Below, in pieces: positions 1 through 9,700 of a DNA stretch of 64,000 nt. Source of the stretch: Bacteroidota bacterium (GTDB lineage: Bacteria > Bacteroidota > Bacteroidia > 2-12-FULL-35-15). The notes beneath the pieces are model-generated. The model worked only from the letters and a program-made list of their open reading frames with translations. It did not search any database and was not told the origin of the DNA. Within the stretch, counting starts at the first letter, position 1; every line of letters begins with the position of its first letter. Location of the stretch: assembly GCA_947479085.1 (NCBI GenBank), contig CANJYB010000015.1:1-64000 (forward strand). Direction: 5' to 3'. The position numbers and the translations under genes were made by a program.

Positions 1-1
1 T

Positions 2-808
2 TTAACATTGCATGCTATTGCTGCAGTGCAAAGAGCAGGTGGCATAGCTGCATTTATTGATGCAGAGCATGCTTTCGACAGAAACTATGCAGAAAAATTA
101 GGTATTGATACAGAAAACCTGTTGATATCTCAACCGGATAACGGGGAGCAGGCATTGGAAATTGCTGAAAATCTGATTCGTTCAGGAGCTATCGACATCA
201 TTGTAATTGACTCTGTAGCTGCATTGGTTCCTAAAAGTGAAATTGAAGGCGAGATGGGTGATTCTAAAATGGGATTACATGCCCGTTTGATGTCTCAGGC
301 ATTGCGTAAACTTACAGGAACAATTAACAAAACTGGATGTTGCTGTATTTTCATCAATCAATTGAGAGAGAAGATTGGAGTAATGTTTGGAAACCCGGAA
401 ACTACTACGGGTGGTAATGCATTGAAGTTTTACGCTTCAGTTCGTTTGGATATTCGCAGAATTGGGCAGATTAAAGATGGTGATTCTGTAGTGGGTAACC
501 GCACAAGAGTAAAGGTTGTGAAAAACAAAGTAGCACCTCCTTTCCGTATGGCTGAGTTTGACATTATGTATGGTGAAGGAATTTCCAAGGTTGGTGAAAT
601 AGTTGACTTAGGAGTGGAACATAACATCATTAAAAAATCAGGTTCATGGTTTAGTTATGGTGAAACCAAAATAGGGCAGGGCCGCGATGCAGTGAAAACC
701 TTATTGAACGATAATCCTGATTTGATGGAAGAAATAGAAGTAAAAATAAGAGAAGCATTAAGCAGCGGAGGAGTCGTTCCTCCTGTTGAAGCAGCAGAGG
801 CCAAATAG
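2..808 (+). CDS. recA: RecA recombinase (5'-truncated by window edge)
   Basis: RecA forms the ATP-driven filament of homologous recombination and SOS signalling in the cytoplasm. The N-terminus and Walker A loop lie outside the window, so about 267 residues remain of a usual ~340. Visible signatures are [10 protein letters not shown], the Walker B strand [15 protein letters not shown], the L1 region [14 protein letters not shown] and the L2 region [16 protein letters not shown]. The C-terminal domain is complete and ends in a short acidic/Ala tail before TAG. The first TTG in frame is internal, because the residues before it (L-T) also fit RecA. A strong hairpin terminator follows 26 bp after the stop, so recA ends its transcript. 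Identification is secure; only completeness is lacking. Confidence 0.97.
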   Translation, partial: LTLHAIAAVQRAGGIAAFIDAEHAFDRNYAEKLGIDTENLLISQPDNGEQALEIAENLIRSGAIDIIVIDSVAALVPKSEIEGEMGDSKMGLHARLMSQALRKLTGTINKTGCCCIFINQLREKIGVMFGNPETTTGGNALKFYASVRLDIRRIGQIKDGDSVVGNRTRVKVVKNKVAPPFRMAEFDIMYGEGISKVGEIVDLGVEHNIIKKSGSWFSYGETKIGQGRDAVKTLLNDNPDLMEEIEVKIREALSSGGVVPPVEAAEAK

Positions 809-833
809 GTTTCCTTTCTTTTTAGTAAAACAA

Positions 834-868
834 AACATCCCCGAAAAATTAACTTTTTCGGGGATGTT
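834..868 (+). terminator. Rho-independent terminator of recA
   Basis: A perfect 15-bp inverted repeat (AACATCCCCGAAAAA with its complement, 5-nt loop) is followed by a T/G-rich tract, 26 bp after the recA stop codon. Confidence 0.85.
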
Positions 869-982
869 TGGTTTTGATTCAATAAGTTTTATGGACTATT
901 AAAATTTAAAAGTAAATTTAAGTATCTTTATGTCTCTGAAACTTAATAGCCTCAAAGTATCATTAGATATCAAAGCTGGAAA

Positions 983-1014
983 GATATAACCTAAAAGATT
1001 TTTTTAGGTTATCT
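983..1014 (-). terminator. Candidate hairpin downstream of the CotH-like gene
   Basis: An AT-rich inverted repeat (arms around AACCTAAAA and TTTTAGGTT) lies 11 bp beyond the stop of the minus-strand CotH gene. The U-tract after the stem is weak, so termination is plausible but not certain. Confidence 0.45.
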
Positions 1015-1024
1015 TCCTCCTTAT

Positions 1025-3367
1025 TTATAAAACAATCAATTTGCCGTATTGAATTTTACCGTTTTTACCTGTGATAGAAAAATAAAACACTCCTTTTCTG
1101 TCCAGTTGATAATCGAATTTAAGCAGTCCGGCCTTTAGTTCCATCCTGTCAATTTCTTTCCCTGTAATGTCATATATCTTCATTTCAGAAACAGAAGTTG
1201 CATTAATAGTTCCTTCGAAATGAATGGTACCTGCACTTGGATTTGGATAAAAATTCAAAGAACCATTTGTTTCTTCATTAATTCCTGTATGGTCAATCGG
1301 CTGAGGATAACAATGTCCCGGTATGTTAGCATCCAGCCAGGCTATCCTTGTTTTTATCCATGCTTTTAGTGTATCCATTTCGGCATTGTAAGTGGTAGCA
1401 ATTGCATTTATTTCCGGTGCAGGACCGCTGGTGCCCAGTATTGGCCATTTCTGAAAATGCATAGCCTGGTCAAAAGCCACATAGTTTTTCATACTGTCAA
1501 TGTAATGCGAAATATAGGCAGTATCGAGCACAGTATTGCGGTAGGTTTCATAACGACATCTGAGTTCATTATCAAAAATGGTGTCTTGCAACAAACGAAT
1601 GTAATAACCGTTTGAATAATTATCCGGTCCGCAATCGTTGATATGATGTGCCCATCCAGAACCATTTGAATTATTGAAAATGGAACAACCTCCCAAATCT
1701 TTCCAGGCCCAATCAAAGTCCCAAACAGGACCGGCTTTAAACTTACCACCGTTCGAAAATTTATCTTTATTAAAAAATACACTCTTCTTAAAACCATCAT
1801 TATTTCGTGATAATTCATTCACCAGGAAATAATCAATGAATGATTTGGTATCCAGAAACTGACGGTACCCTGTGGCGGAATCAACAAAGTTGGCACTGTA
1901 AAGCGCTGTTTCCAACGAATCAATAAAAGAAGCAATGTATGTTTTTTGTGCTGGCTTGATGGAATCGCTGGATGGATACTGGTAAAGATAATGTACATCA
2001 AAGCCGGGATGATCAATTGGGGAGTAGTTGGATTGAAAACTATTGGAAGAATTCCATAAATTTTGTTGCAGAATATATCCTCCTGTAAGTTCATTTCCCG
2101 TAAGGTCGAAAGCTGTTAATGTGGCTATGTTTACTCTGTTAAGGTCTTGTTTTATTTTTTCACCAAATACATAGATGCCCTGGTAAACACTATCCACCAG
2201 CACTACACATAACTGTTCTCTCGGGCTGTAGTTTCCCATTTCAGTAAAGATTTTATGAGCCAAGGTATTTCTTATCATGGAGCGGTCGTTATAATTAGAA
2301 GTAAGCAACCAATCATTTTCCGAAGGCATACCTAACAATGAAACATTATGGTTTAATCCCATTGTATCTCGTGTTTCTATTGCATACGGAATCTGAGGAT
2401 AACCGGAGGAAGAGGCTCCATGTTTATTAATGCCGATATTTCCACTATATACATTGGCACTATCTGTTATATGGGTAAATGTTCCCGCACCATTGTATTT
2501 AATATACATCATCGCATTTACTTTTGTCCCTTGTGTTACCGTATTGCCAAGTGTATTTATCAAAATAAGAGGTAAACGTGTACTGTCTATTTTTACTTTC
2601 TCTGCATTATGTACACATAACTGGAAAGTACCCACCTGCCCATTATAACCCCATACCTGTATATAAAGCTGCTGACCGGGAGTAAGGTCGTATAAATTAA
2701 TTAAAGAGAAATAGCCGGGACCACTGTCATCGTCACAAGCAATAGCATGAATGTTTGTGCAGGTAGTATCTGTCCAGATGGCAAGGCCTGTGTCGCCAAG
2801 GCTGCCATTATCTGTGGCAATGTTTAAATTTCCTGAAGGGGGGACAATTACAGAGAACCACATTTCAGGACCCGTATTATTTGCACAACCTGCAATTAAA
2901 CCTGAATGCGGAAAACCGGTATTGTCATACATCACACATTGACCTGTATCAATAGGAATAGCAGTACAAGGATTATTTCCCGGAACAGATAATGATTGGC
3001 AATTGCCGGTAGTTAAAAGTTCAACACCTATTGCCGGATTAGAACCTTCAGCATGAATAAGGTTCCATGCCGGGTCGTAAAGTTGGTAGGAGTTTTCGTT
3101 TTCATATGCCCCTGCTGTATAAATAAGTTTCAGACTATCTCCATTACAAATCTGAAATGTATCTGTATTTGCAAAATTGAGTCCGCTGTAAGTTCCATGA
3201 AATACATTATTAATATATACATCCAGGTAACCACCATTCCATCCATCTCCATAACTATCGTGCATACTTAACGTATAACTGCAGCATTGCGATTTTGCAA
3301 GGGAAGTAGTAAAAAGAAAACAAATAATAAGGAGTGATTTAAAAAGGAACGATTGCTTTTTAGTCAT
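1025..3367 (-). CDS. Secreted CotH-kinase-family protein with T9SS sorting domain
   Basis: The chosen start (MTKKQSFLFK, 780 aa) gives a clean signal peptide ending near SLAKSQ. An in-frame ATG 24 bp upstream is rejected because a -7 promoter match (3389-3396) would place the transcript start between the two. Domains in order: a Cys-rich domain with HDSYGDGWNGGYLDVYIN (about 30-115), a pre-peptidase C-terminal-like beta domain (about 125-255), a CotH-like kinase fold (about 280-640) with YGEKIKQDLN-like VFGEKIKQDLNRVNI, a NDGFKKSVFFNKD stretch and GPVWDFDWAWKD, and a C-terminal T9SS type A domain (FYPNPSAGTIHFEG onward). Spore-coat CotH proteins phosphorylate protein serines; activity of bacterial surface versions is inferred. 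Likely an exported or surface-anchored protein transcribed alone. Confidence 0.88.
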   Translation of the reverse strand: MTKKQSFLFKSLLIICFLFTTSLAKSQCCSYTLSMHDSYGDGWNGGYLDVYINNVFHGTYSGLNFANTDTFQICNGDSLKLIYTAGAYENENSYQLYDPAWNLIHAEGSNPAIGVELLTTGNCQSLSVPGNNPCTAIPIDTGQCVMYDNTGFPHSGLIAGCANNTGPEMWFSVIVPPSGNLNIATDNGSLGDTGLAIWTDTTCTNIHAIACDDDSGPGYFSLINLYDLTPGQQLYIQVWGYNGQVGTFQLCVHNAEKVKIDSTRLPLILINTLGNTVTQGTKVNAMMYIKYNGAGTFTHITDSANVYSGNIGINKHGASSSGYPQIPYAIETRDTMGLNHNVSLLGMPSENDWLLTSNYNDRSMIRNTLAHKIFTEMGNYSPREQLCVVLVDSVYQGIYVFGEKIKQDLNRVNIATLTAFDLTGNELTGGYILQQNLWNSSNSFQSNYSPIDHPGFDVHYLYQYPSSDSIKPAQKTYIASFIDSLETALYSANFVDSATGYRQFLDTKSFIDYFLVNELSRNNDGFKKSVFFNKDKFSNGGKFKAGPVWDFDWAWKDLGGCSIFNNSNGSGWAHHINDCGPDNYSNGYYIRLLQDTIFDNELRCRYETYRNTVLDTAYISHYIDSMKNYVAFDQAMHFQKWPILGTSGPAPEINAIATTYNAEMDTLKAWIKTRIAWLDANIPGHCYPQPIDHTGINEETNGSLNFYPNPSAGTIHFEGTINATSVSEMKIYDITGKEIDRMELKAGLLKFDYQLDRKGVFYFSITGKNGKIQYGKLIVL

Positions 3368-3388
3368 AATCGGGATGTATAATTTTGA

Positions 3389-3396
3389 CAAATGTA
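3389..3396 (-). promoter_or_regulatory. Bacteroidota -7 element (TACATTTG) for the CotH-like gene
   Basis: The minus strand reads TACATTTG, an exact TANNTTTG match, 21 bp upstream of the chosen ATG. It supports that start over the longer one. Confidence 0.6.
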
Positions 3397-3522
3397 ATAA
3401 AATTGATAAGATAAAGAAAGCGAGGAAAGATGGTGAAATGAAAATTTTGAAATAAGCAGAAAAACAGAACTTAAGATAGAGTATGTAATTCCTTATTTAT
3501 TTCCATAAGTCGATGATTTATT

Positions 3523-3530
3523 TAACTTTG
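3523..3530 (+). promoter_or_regulatory. Bacteroidota -7 element (TAACTTTG) for the hybrid sensor kinase
   Basis: Exact TANNTTTG match 43 bp upstream of the ATG at 3574. No convincing -33 TTTG is seen at the usual distance. Confidence 0.5.
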
Positions 3531-3573
3531 TTGCTCAATTAATAAAAAGGTTTATCACGATAAAGAGTAGCGT

Positions 3574-6222
3574 ATGAGTTTTTTTAAGAAGTGTTTGTGT
3601 TCTTTTGTTTTTATTTTTTCATTTATACTAAATGTTGCAAACGCTCAAAAAACCAGTTATTCAGATTCGCTCCGACTTTCGCTTTCAACTGCTGCTGATA
3701 CTGCCAAACCCCGCATTTTAGTAAAAGCCTGTTTTCATTATCTACTTCAACAACCGGATACTACCATTATTCTTGCAAATGAAGCTTTACAATTAAGTAG
3801 AACCAATCATGATACTTATTATGAAATGGAAGCAATTGCCTATTTGGGTATGGCTTATCAATACAAATCGGAATATTATAAATCAAGTCCTTATTTATTT
3901 AGTGCCATTGCTATTGGCGAAAAGCTCAATAAAACAGCCCGTTTAGGTTCTTATTATAATGCTGTCGGTATCAACTTTTATTATCTTAAAGATTATGATA
4001 AAGCAATTGTTTATTTGAAAAAAGCCGGGGAAGCGAAATACAAGGTAAACGACCTTAATGGTTATGCCACCGTAACAGGAAATATTGCAGCTGCACTGGC
4101 AGCCTTTGGTAAAAATAAGGAAGCAATGGTTGTTTTGCGCGATGCAGAAAAGAGGTTAACCGCTCAGAAAAGTAAAGGAATATTGGGTAACCTGTATAAT
4201 GTATTTGGCAGTGTTTATCAGATGGGATACCATAATCTCGATTCAGCCGAATATTATTATGGCAAGGCACTGGATATGGTAAAAGGAAATGAACCGGGAT
4301 TCGAGCCTTTTCAACTTACTGCTTACAGCAATATGGGCGCTATTTCTTTATTGAAAAATAAACTTGAAGATGGGGAGGCTTACTTGCTGAAAGCATTAAA
4401 ATTAAGCGTTCGCCTGCAATCCAATGTCAGCCGTATTTCCAATTATAGCTTACTGAGCGACTTATACCAGCAAAAAGGTGATTTCAAAAAGGCATTGGCT
4501 TTCAAAATATATCAACTTAACCTTAAGGATTCTGTTTTTAAAACCGACAAGGAAGCAATAGTGGCTAAAATGGAAGCCAAATACCAGTCGGGTAAAAGTA
4601 AAGAACTGATACAGGAACAACAGTTGCAGCTGGAACAAGCGCATAACAAAACACTTAATAGTATCATTGCTCTTATTATAGCGTTGTTTTTATTAATCAT
4701 TCTGTTTATTTATTTCCGGTTTAAGCGAAACGTGCAAAAGGAAGTGGAAGCCGCCAAGGAGGTTTTCTTTTCGAATGTGGTTCACGAAATAAGAACCCCG
4801 CTTTCGATGATACAAGGTCCTTTAAAAGTTTTACAATCGAAAACAAAGGATGAGGATACATTGGCACATCTGGCAATGGCAGATAGAAATGTGGGAAGAC
4901 TGAACGAACTCATTAACCAGATGCTGACCATTTCCAAACTGGATGCTTCTAAATATGCCTTGAATGAGTCGTTTGGTAATTTGCAGGAATTCCTCGAAAC
5001 CATTACCAAATCCTTTGCCGAACAGGCCAAAGCAAAACAGCAATCGTTTACCATTCAAGTGGATTTAGATTCACCCAATTGCCTTTTCGACCGCGATGCG
5101 ATGGAAAAACTGGTAACTAATCTCCTTAGCAATGCTATTAAATATACACCTGAAAAAGGGAAAACGGGAATTGTTGTTTCTTCGGATGGTAAAATGCTTA
5201 CCATTAGTGTATGGGACAACGGACCCGGTATAGCTGAAAAAGACCAGGAAAATATCTTTAATCGTTTTTTCAGAACCAAAGAAGGTCAGAAGTCGGGTAA
5301 TAAAGGTGTTGGAATTGGTTTATCACTGGTAAAAGACCTGGTGCAGGCCATGGGCGGTAGTATTGATTTGCAAAGCAAGCCGGGAGAAGGAGCAGTGTTT
5401 ACAGTTACCCTGCCGGTTACCAAACCAAAAGAACTTACTGTAATACCTTCTGCCGCAGGCGAAATAATAATACTGCTGGTGGAAGATGACAAAGACATTT
5501 TGACCTTTAACAAAAAACTGCTGGAAGAAAAAGGTTTCCAGGTAATGGTTGCCGAAAACGGAAACGAAGCAAGCGAACTGTTAAAGATTCAGCTACCTGA
5601 TTTGATAGTTACCGACCTGATGATGCCGGGCAAAACGGGGGCTGAATTATTGAAAGAAATAAGGAATGATATTAATACAGAGCACATCCCGGTAATTGTT
5701 TTGTCAGCCATAGGTTCATCCCAGACAAGGATAGATACGCTTGAGCTGGGTGCGCAGGCTTATCTTTCCAAACCATTTTTGCCCGAAGAGCTTGCATTGG
5801 TGGTAACTAACCAGGTTACTCTATTAAGAAAAAGAAAGGCAGAGTTTCAGGACCAGGTGGAGAAAGAGGGCAGGAGTACTGAAGAACGTTTTGCCGGAAA
5901 AGACCCCTATACCCAAAAATTCTTCCAGCTTATTTTTGAAAACCTGGATAACAGCGAATTTTCAGTTGAACTTTTTGCTGATAAAATGGCTACCAACCGG
6001 AGTCATTTTCAGCGAAAAATAAAAGCATTAACCGGTTTTTCGCCTTCCGAACTCATAAAAACCGTCCGGCTGGAAAAGGCAAAGGAATTTCTTCGGGAGA
6101 AAAAAGGCAACATTACCGAGGTGGCTTATATGTCCGGTTTTTCGTCCCAATCTTATTTCACCAAATCATTTACCCTTCATTTTGGCATTTCCCCAAGCCA
6201 GTTTTTGCAGGAAGGCAGTTAG
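3574..6222 (+). CDS. Hybrid two-component sensor kinase/response regulator with AraC output
   Basis: A single 882-residue protein carries the whole signalling chain: signal peptide (1-24, ending VANAQ), a periplasmic TPR region (about 30-340), one membrane helix (about 360-382), HisKA with VVHEIRTPLS (phospho-acceptor His404), a HATPase domain (N-box LLSNAIKYTPE near 515, G1 DNGPGIAEKD near 548, G2 GVGIGLSLVKD near 580), a receiver domain (VTDLMMPG, Asp681) and an AraC-type helix-turn-helix (about 790-880). This is the HTCS-like architecture of Bacteroidota, but the sensor is TPR-based rather than the beta-propeller used in polysaccharide sensing. The ligand is unknown. It stands alone upstream of a repeat array and a giant surface protein, which may or may not be its target. 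Confidence 0.93.
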   Translation: MSFFKKCLCSFVFIFSFILNVANAQKTSYSDSLRLSLSTAADTAKPRILVKACFHYLLQQPDTTIILANEALQLSRTNHDTYYEMEAIAYLGMAYQYKSEYYKSSPYLFSAIAIGEKLNKTARLGSYYNAVGINFYYLKDYDKAIVYLKKAGEAKYKVNDLNGYATVTGNIAAALAAFGKNKEAMVVLRDAEKRLTAQKSKGILGNLYNVFGSVYQMGYHNLDSAEYYYGKALDMVKGNEPGFEPFQLTAYSNMGAISLLKNKLEDGEAYLLKALKLSVRLQSNVSRISNYSLLSDLYQQKGDFKKALAFKIYQLNLKDSVFKTDKEAIVAKMEAKYQSGKSKELIQEQQLQLEQAHNKTLNSIIALIIALFLLIILFIYFRFKRNVQKEVEAAKEVFFSNVVHEIRTPLSMIQGPLKVLQSKTKDEDTLAHLAMADRNVGRLNELINQMLTISKLDASKYALNESFGNLQEFLETITKSFAEQAKAKQQSFTIQVDLDSPNCLFDRDAMEKLVTNLLSNAIKYTPEKGKTGIVVSSDGKMLTISVWDNGPGIAEKDQENIFNRFFRTKEGQKSGNKGVGIGLSLVKDLVQAMGGSIDLQSKPGEGAVFTVTLPVTKPKELTVIPSAAGEIIILLVEDDKDILTFNKKLLEEKGFQVMVAENGNEASELLKIQLPDLIVTDLMMPGKTGAELLKEIRNDINTEHIPVIVLSAIGSSQTRIDTLELGAQAYLSKPFLPEELALVVTNQVTLLRKRKAEFQDQVEKEGRSTEERFAGKDPYTQKFFQLIFENLDNSEFSVELFADKMATNRSHFQRKIKALTGFSPSELIKTVRLEKAKEFLREKKGNITEVAYMSGFSSQSYFTKSFTLHFGISPSQFLQEGS

Positions 6223-6252
6223 TTTACTTTCGTTTATTGTCACAATAAATAG

Positions 6253-6483
6253 TTCATCCATTCCCGACAATAATTCACCCATTCCCGACAATAATTCATC
6301 CATTCCCGACAATAATTCATCCATTCCCGACAATAATTCATCCATTCCCGACAATAATTCATCCATTCCCGACAACAATTCATCCATTCCCGACAATAAT
6401 TCACCCATTCCCGACAATAATTCACCCATTCCCGACAATAATTCATCCATTCCCGACAATAATTCACCCATTCCCGACAAAAT
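6253..6483. repeat. Tandem array 1: 11 copies of a 21-bp unit
   Basis: Eleven head-to-tail copies of TTCAYCCATT/CCCGACAATAA fill nearly half of the 526-bp gap between the sensor kinase and the 1416-aa surface protein. Copies start every 21 bp without exception (6253, 6274 ... 6463). Variation is limited almost entirely to one C/T position (CAT or CAC) plus a single C in the seventh copy; the last copy decays at its 3' end. Because 21 is a multiple of three, spurious frames stay open on both strands; no start signal or domain supports translation. The remainder of the gap (6484-6748) is AT-rich and holds only a promoter match. Confidence 0.97.
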
Positions 6484-6689
6484 GACATAATTATTGCCGA
6501 ATTAAAAAATTATACTATGTAATATGATTTAATGATACTATTTCATTTAACTCCTCAGTACCTTATTAGTAAGCTAGCTTTAATTTCTTTTCTAAAAATA
6601 ATTGGCTTAAAAAACAGCCATTTACAAAAAATGCAACATAATTACATACATCTGCAACATACGTTAACGGGTAAAAAATCAAGTCGACC

Positions 6690-6697
6690 TACTTTTG
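6690..6697 (+). promoter_or_regulatory. Bacteroidota -7 element (TACTTTTG) for the 1416-aa surface protein
   Basis: Exact TANNTTTG match 51 bp upstream of the ATG at 6749, giving a leader of roughly 45 nt. Confidence 0.55.
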
Positions 6698-6748
6698 TGC
6701 CGGATTTAATTCTAACCGTATTTATTTATTAATTAAAACAAAAGGAAA

Positions 6749-9700
6749 ATGAAAAAAACAAACAATCAAGGTTCAAAAATCGGAACCAACAAAAGGGGAG
6801 CTAATCGTTTCTCCAAAAAAGTTAGCTGGCTGATGGGAATAGTCCTGTCGGTTTTCAGTATTCAAACGTATGCCCAGGCGGGTGCTGCCTTAAATTTTGA
6901 CGGGGTGGACGACAGAGTGGATTTAGGAACTACTCTAGGTAATTGGGGGACAGGTAATTTTACTTTTGAGACATGGTTTAAAAGTACAGCCACAGGCGAT
7001 AGAGCAATAGTTTCAAAAAGAGCATTTTGCGGTGCTACCAATTTCTGGAACCTGCGTTTTATAAATGGTGCATTACACTTTGAGTTTTATGGTGCTGCGG
7101 GTGTGGATGTTGTATCGCCATTAGCTACTTATAATGATGGCAACTGGCATCATGTGGCCTGTGTGCGAAATATTAATGTTTATAGTTTATATGTAGATGG
7201 AGTTCAGGTGGCGCAAGGTACTTCGGGACCTGGTTCAGCAAGTCCATATAATTTTACCAATGCTGCATCACTTTATTTTGGTTCAGGGCCTTGTGGCAAT
7301 TTCCTTGGTAGTTTGGATGAAACCCGCCTTTGGAATGTGGCACGAACAACTTATGAAATTCAACAATCTTACTCCTGCGAAATAAATGGAGCTTCCACTG
7401 GTCTATTGGTAAATATGCATTACAATCAAGGTATTGGTGGGGGAACCAACACAGGAATTACTACAGCCAATGATGATAGCGGAAACAATAATAACGGAAC
7501 CTTAACCAACTTTGCATTAACAGGTGCTACTTCTAACTGGGTTACTCCGGGTGCAGTTACTTCGGGTGTTTCTTGCGCAGCCATTGCTTCTCAGAATTTC
7601 CAACTAAACGGAAGTGGCGGACAGGATTGGAATGGTGGTAATTGTTATAAATTGACAACTACTCATCAGTCTGATTTTGGTTCCATGTGGTACAAACAGA
7701 AAGTGGATTTAACTCAGGATTTTGATTTAAGTGCTAATTTAAACTTTGGTACAGGCAATAGCCCGGGAGCAGATGGAATTACATTTGCATTTCAGAATGT
7801 ATGCACCAGTGCAGGTACTGCCGGTCAGGATATAGGAGTGGGAGGAGTTAATCCTTCATTAGTGGTTGAATTTGATACCTATCAAAATGCTGTGTATGGC
7901 GACCCTGCAGCTGACCATATAGCAATTCAGAAAAACGGAGATTTGAATCACGGAGGAGCTAATGCATTGGTTGCACCGGTACAAATAGACCCTACGAATG
8001 TAAACGTAGAAACAGGATTGGATTATTTAGTACATATTCTCTGGACAGCATCTACTCAAACACTTACTGTTTCTGTAAATGGAAATTTACGCGCTACTTA
8101 TACAGGTGATATCGTTACACAAATATTTGCCAGCAGTCCTTATGTATATTGGGGCTTTACAGCAGGTACCGGAGGAGAATTTAATAATCAATCGGTTTGT
8201 GTTACCACAATGCCGACTAACATAGTATCACTTGTAGCTAATGCTACCATCTGTAATGGAAGTGGCTATCAGGCCAACGTTCCGGGATATACTACTTATA
8301 GCTGGACACCAACCACAGGAGTGAGTAATCCTGCAATAGGTAATCCTGTTTTATCTCCATCTTCATCCACTACTTATACATTATCAGTTACAGATGCCTG
8401 CGCAAATGTGCAGACACAAACCATTGCAATAACTGTAAATCCTCTGCCAAGTGTAACGGCCGGAGGAACAGCAACGATATGTGCGGGAACCGGAACTTCT
8501 TTATCAGCAAATGGTGGAACCACTTATAGCTGGAGCCCTGCGGGAGATTTGGATAATGCAAATATTGCTAACCCAATTGCAACACCATTGACAACTACTA
8601 CTTATACCGTTACCGGAACAAACAATGGTTGCTCAGCTACAGATATTGTAACCATTACTGTGAATGCAATAGCAGCAACCACCGCCAGTGGAGCAACAAC
8701 CATTTGTAATGGCAGTACTGCACAATTAAATGCTTCGGGACCTGCTACTTTCAGCTGGGCACCGGCAGGTTCGTTGGATGATGCAAATATTGCTAACCCG
8801 GTTGCATCACCCACCACCACCACTACTTATACCGTAACAGGTACTGGAGGAGGTTGCAGCAGTACAGCTACTGTGGTGATAACTGTTAATCCAATTCCAT
8901 TAATGATTCTTAATTCACCAACCATTTGTGCCGGGAATATGGCTTCCATCATCTGTCTTAGCTCTCCTGCGGGAGGAACTTATACATGGACACCTGCTCT
9001 TACTGCAACCAACTCGATAAACTATTATCCAACTGCAACTACTTCCTATACCGTAACTCATACAGTAGGAGGATGTTCCAATACTGCTTCCGGGATGGTA
9101 ACTGTTAACCCTGTGCCTACTGCATCAGCAGGCACAGCAGCAACTATTTGCCCCGGAGCAACTGTACCATTAATTTCATCAGGAGGAACCACCTATAGCT
9201 GGAGTCCTGCCACAGGTTTAAGCAATGCAAACATTGATAACCCTGACGCATCGCCAACAGTAACTACAACTTATACCGTGACAGTGGGAAATAGTTTTTC
9301 ATGTATCGCTACAGATACTGTTACCATTACTGTAAATGCTGTAAATGCAAGTGCAGGCAGCAATACTTCTATTGTCTGCGGAAATGCTACTACACTTGGA
9401 GCTTCAGGAGGCATCACCTATAGCTGGACTCCTGCCACAGGATTAAGTGCTACCAACATTGCTAACCCGTTAGCTAACCCAACCTCTACTACTACTTATA
9501 CTGTAACAGTTGGAAACGGCAGTTGTACAGCCGATGCAAATGTAACCGTTACTGTTAATCCTGTTCCGGCAAGCGCGGGAACTGATGTATCCATTACCTG
9601 CGGAAATTCCACCACATTAAATGCAACTGGCGGAACAACTTATAGCTGGGCACCATCAACAGGATTAAGTGCTACTAATATTGCAAACCCTGTTGCAAAC

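Noticed and set aside
3368-3391. Longer N-terminus for the CotH-like protein
   Set aside because: The extra eight residues would start at or upstream of the -7 promoter element and spoil the signal peptide.
6166-6490. Open frames of about 100 codons through array 1 on both strands
   Set aside because: They arise because the 21-bp unit is a multiple of three and lacks stops; no start signal, domain or codon bias, and the frames on both strands are equally long.
6532-6732. 66-codon frame in the gap before the surface protein
   Set aside because: It overlaps the promoter of the next gene, has no recognisable domain and poor composition.
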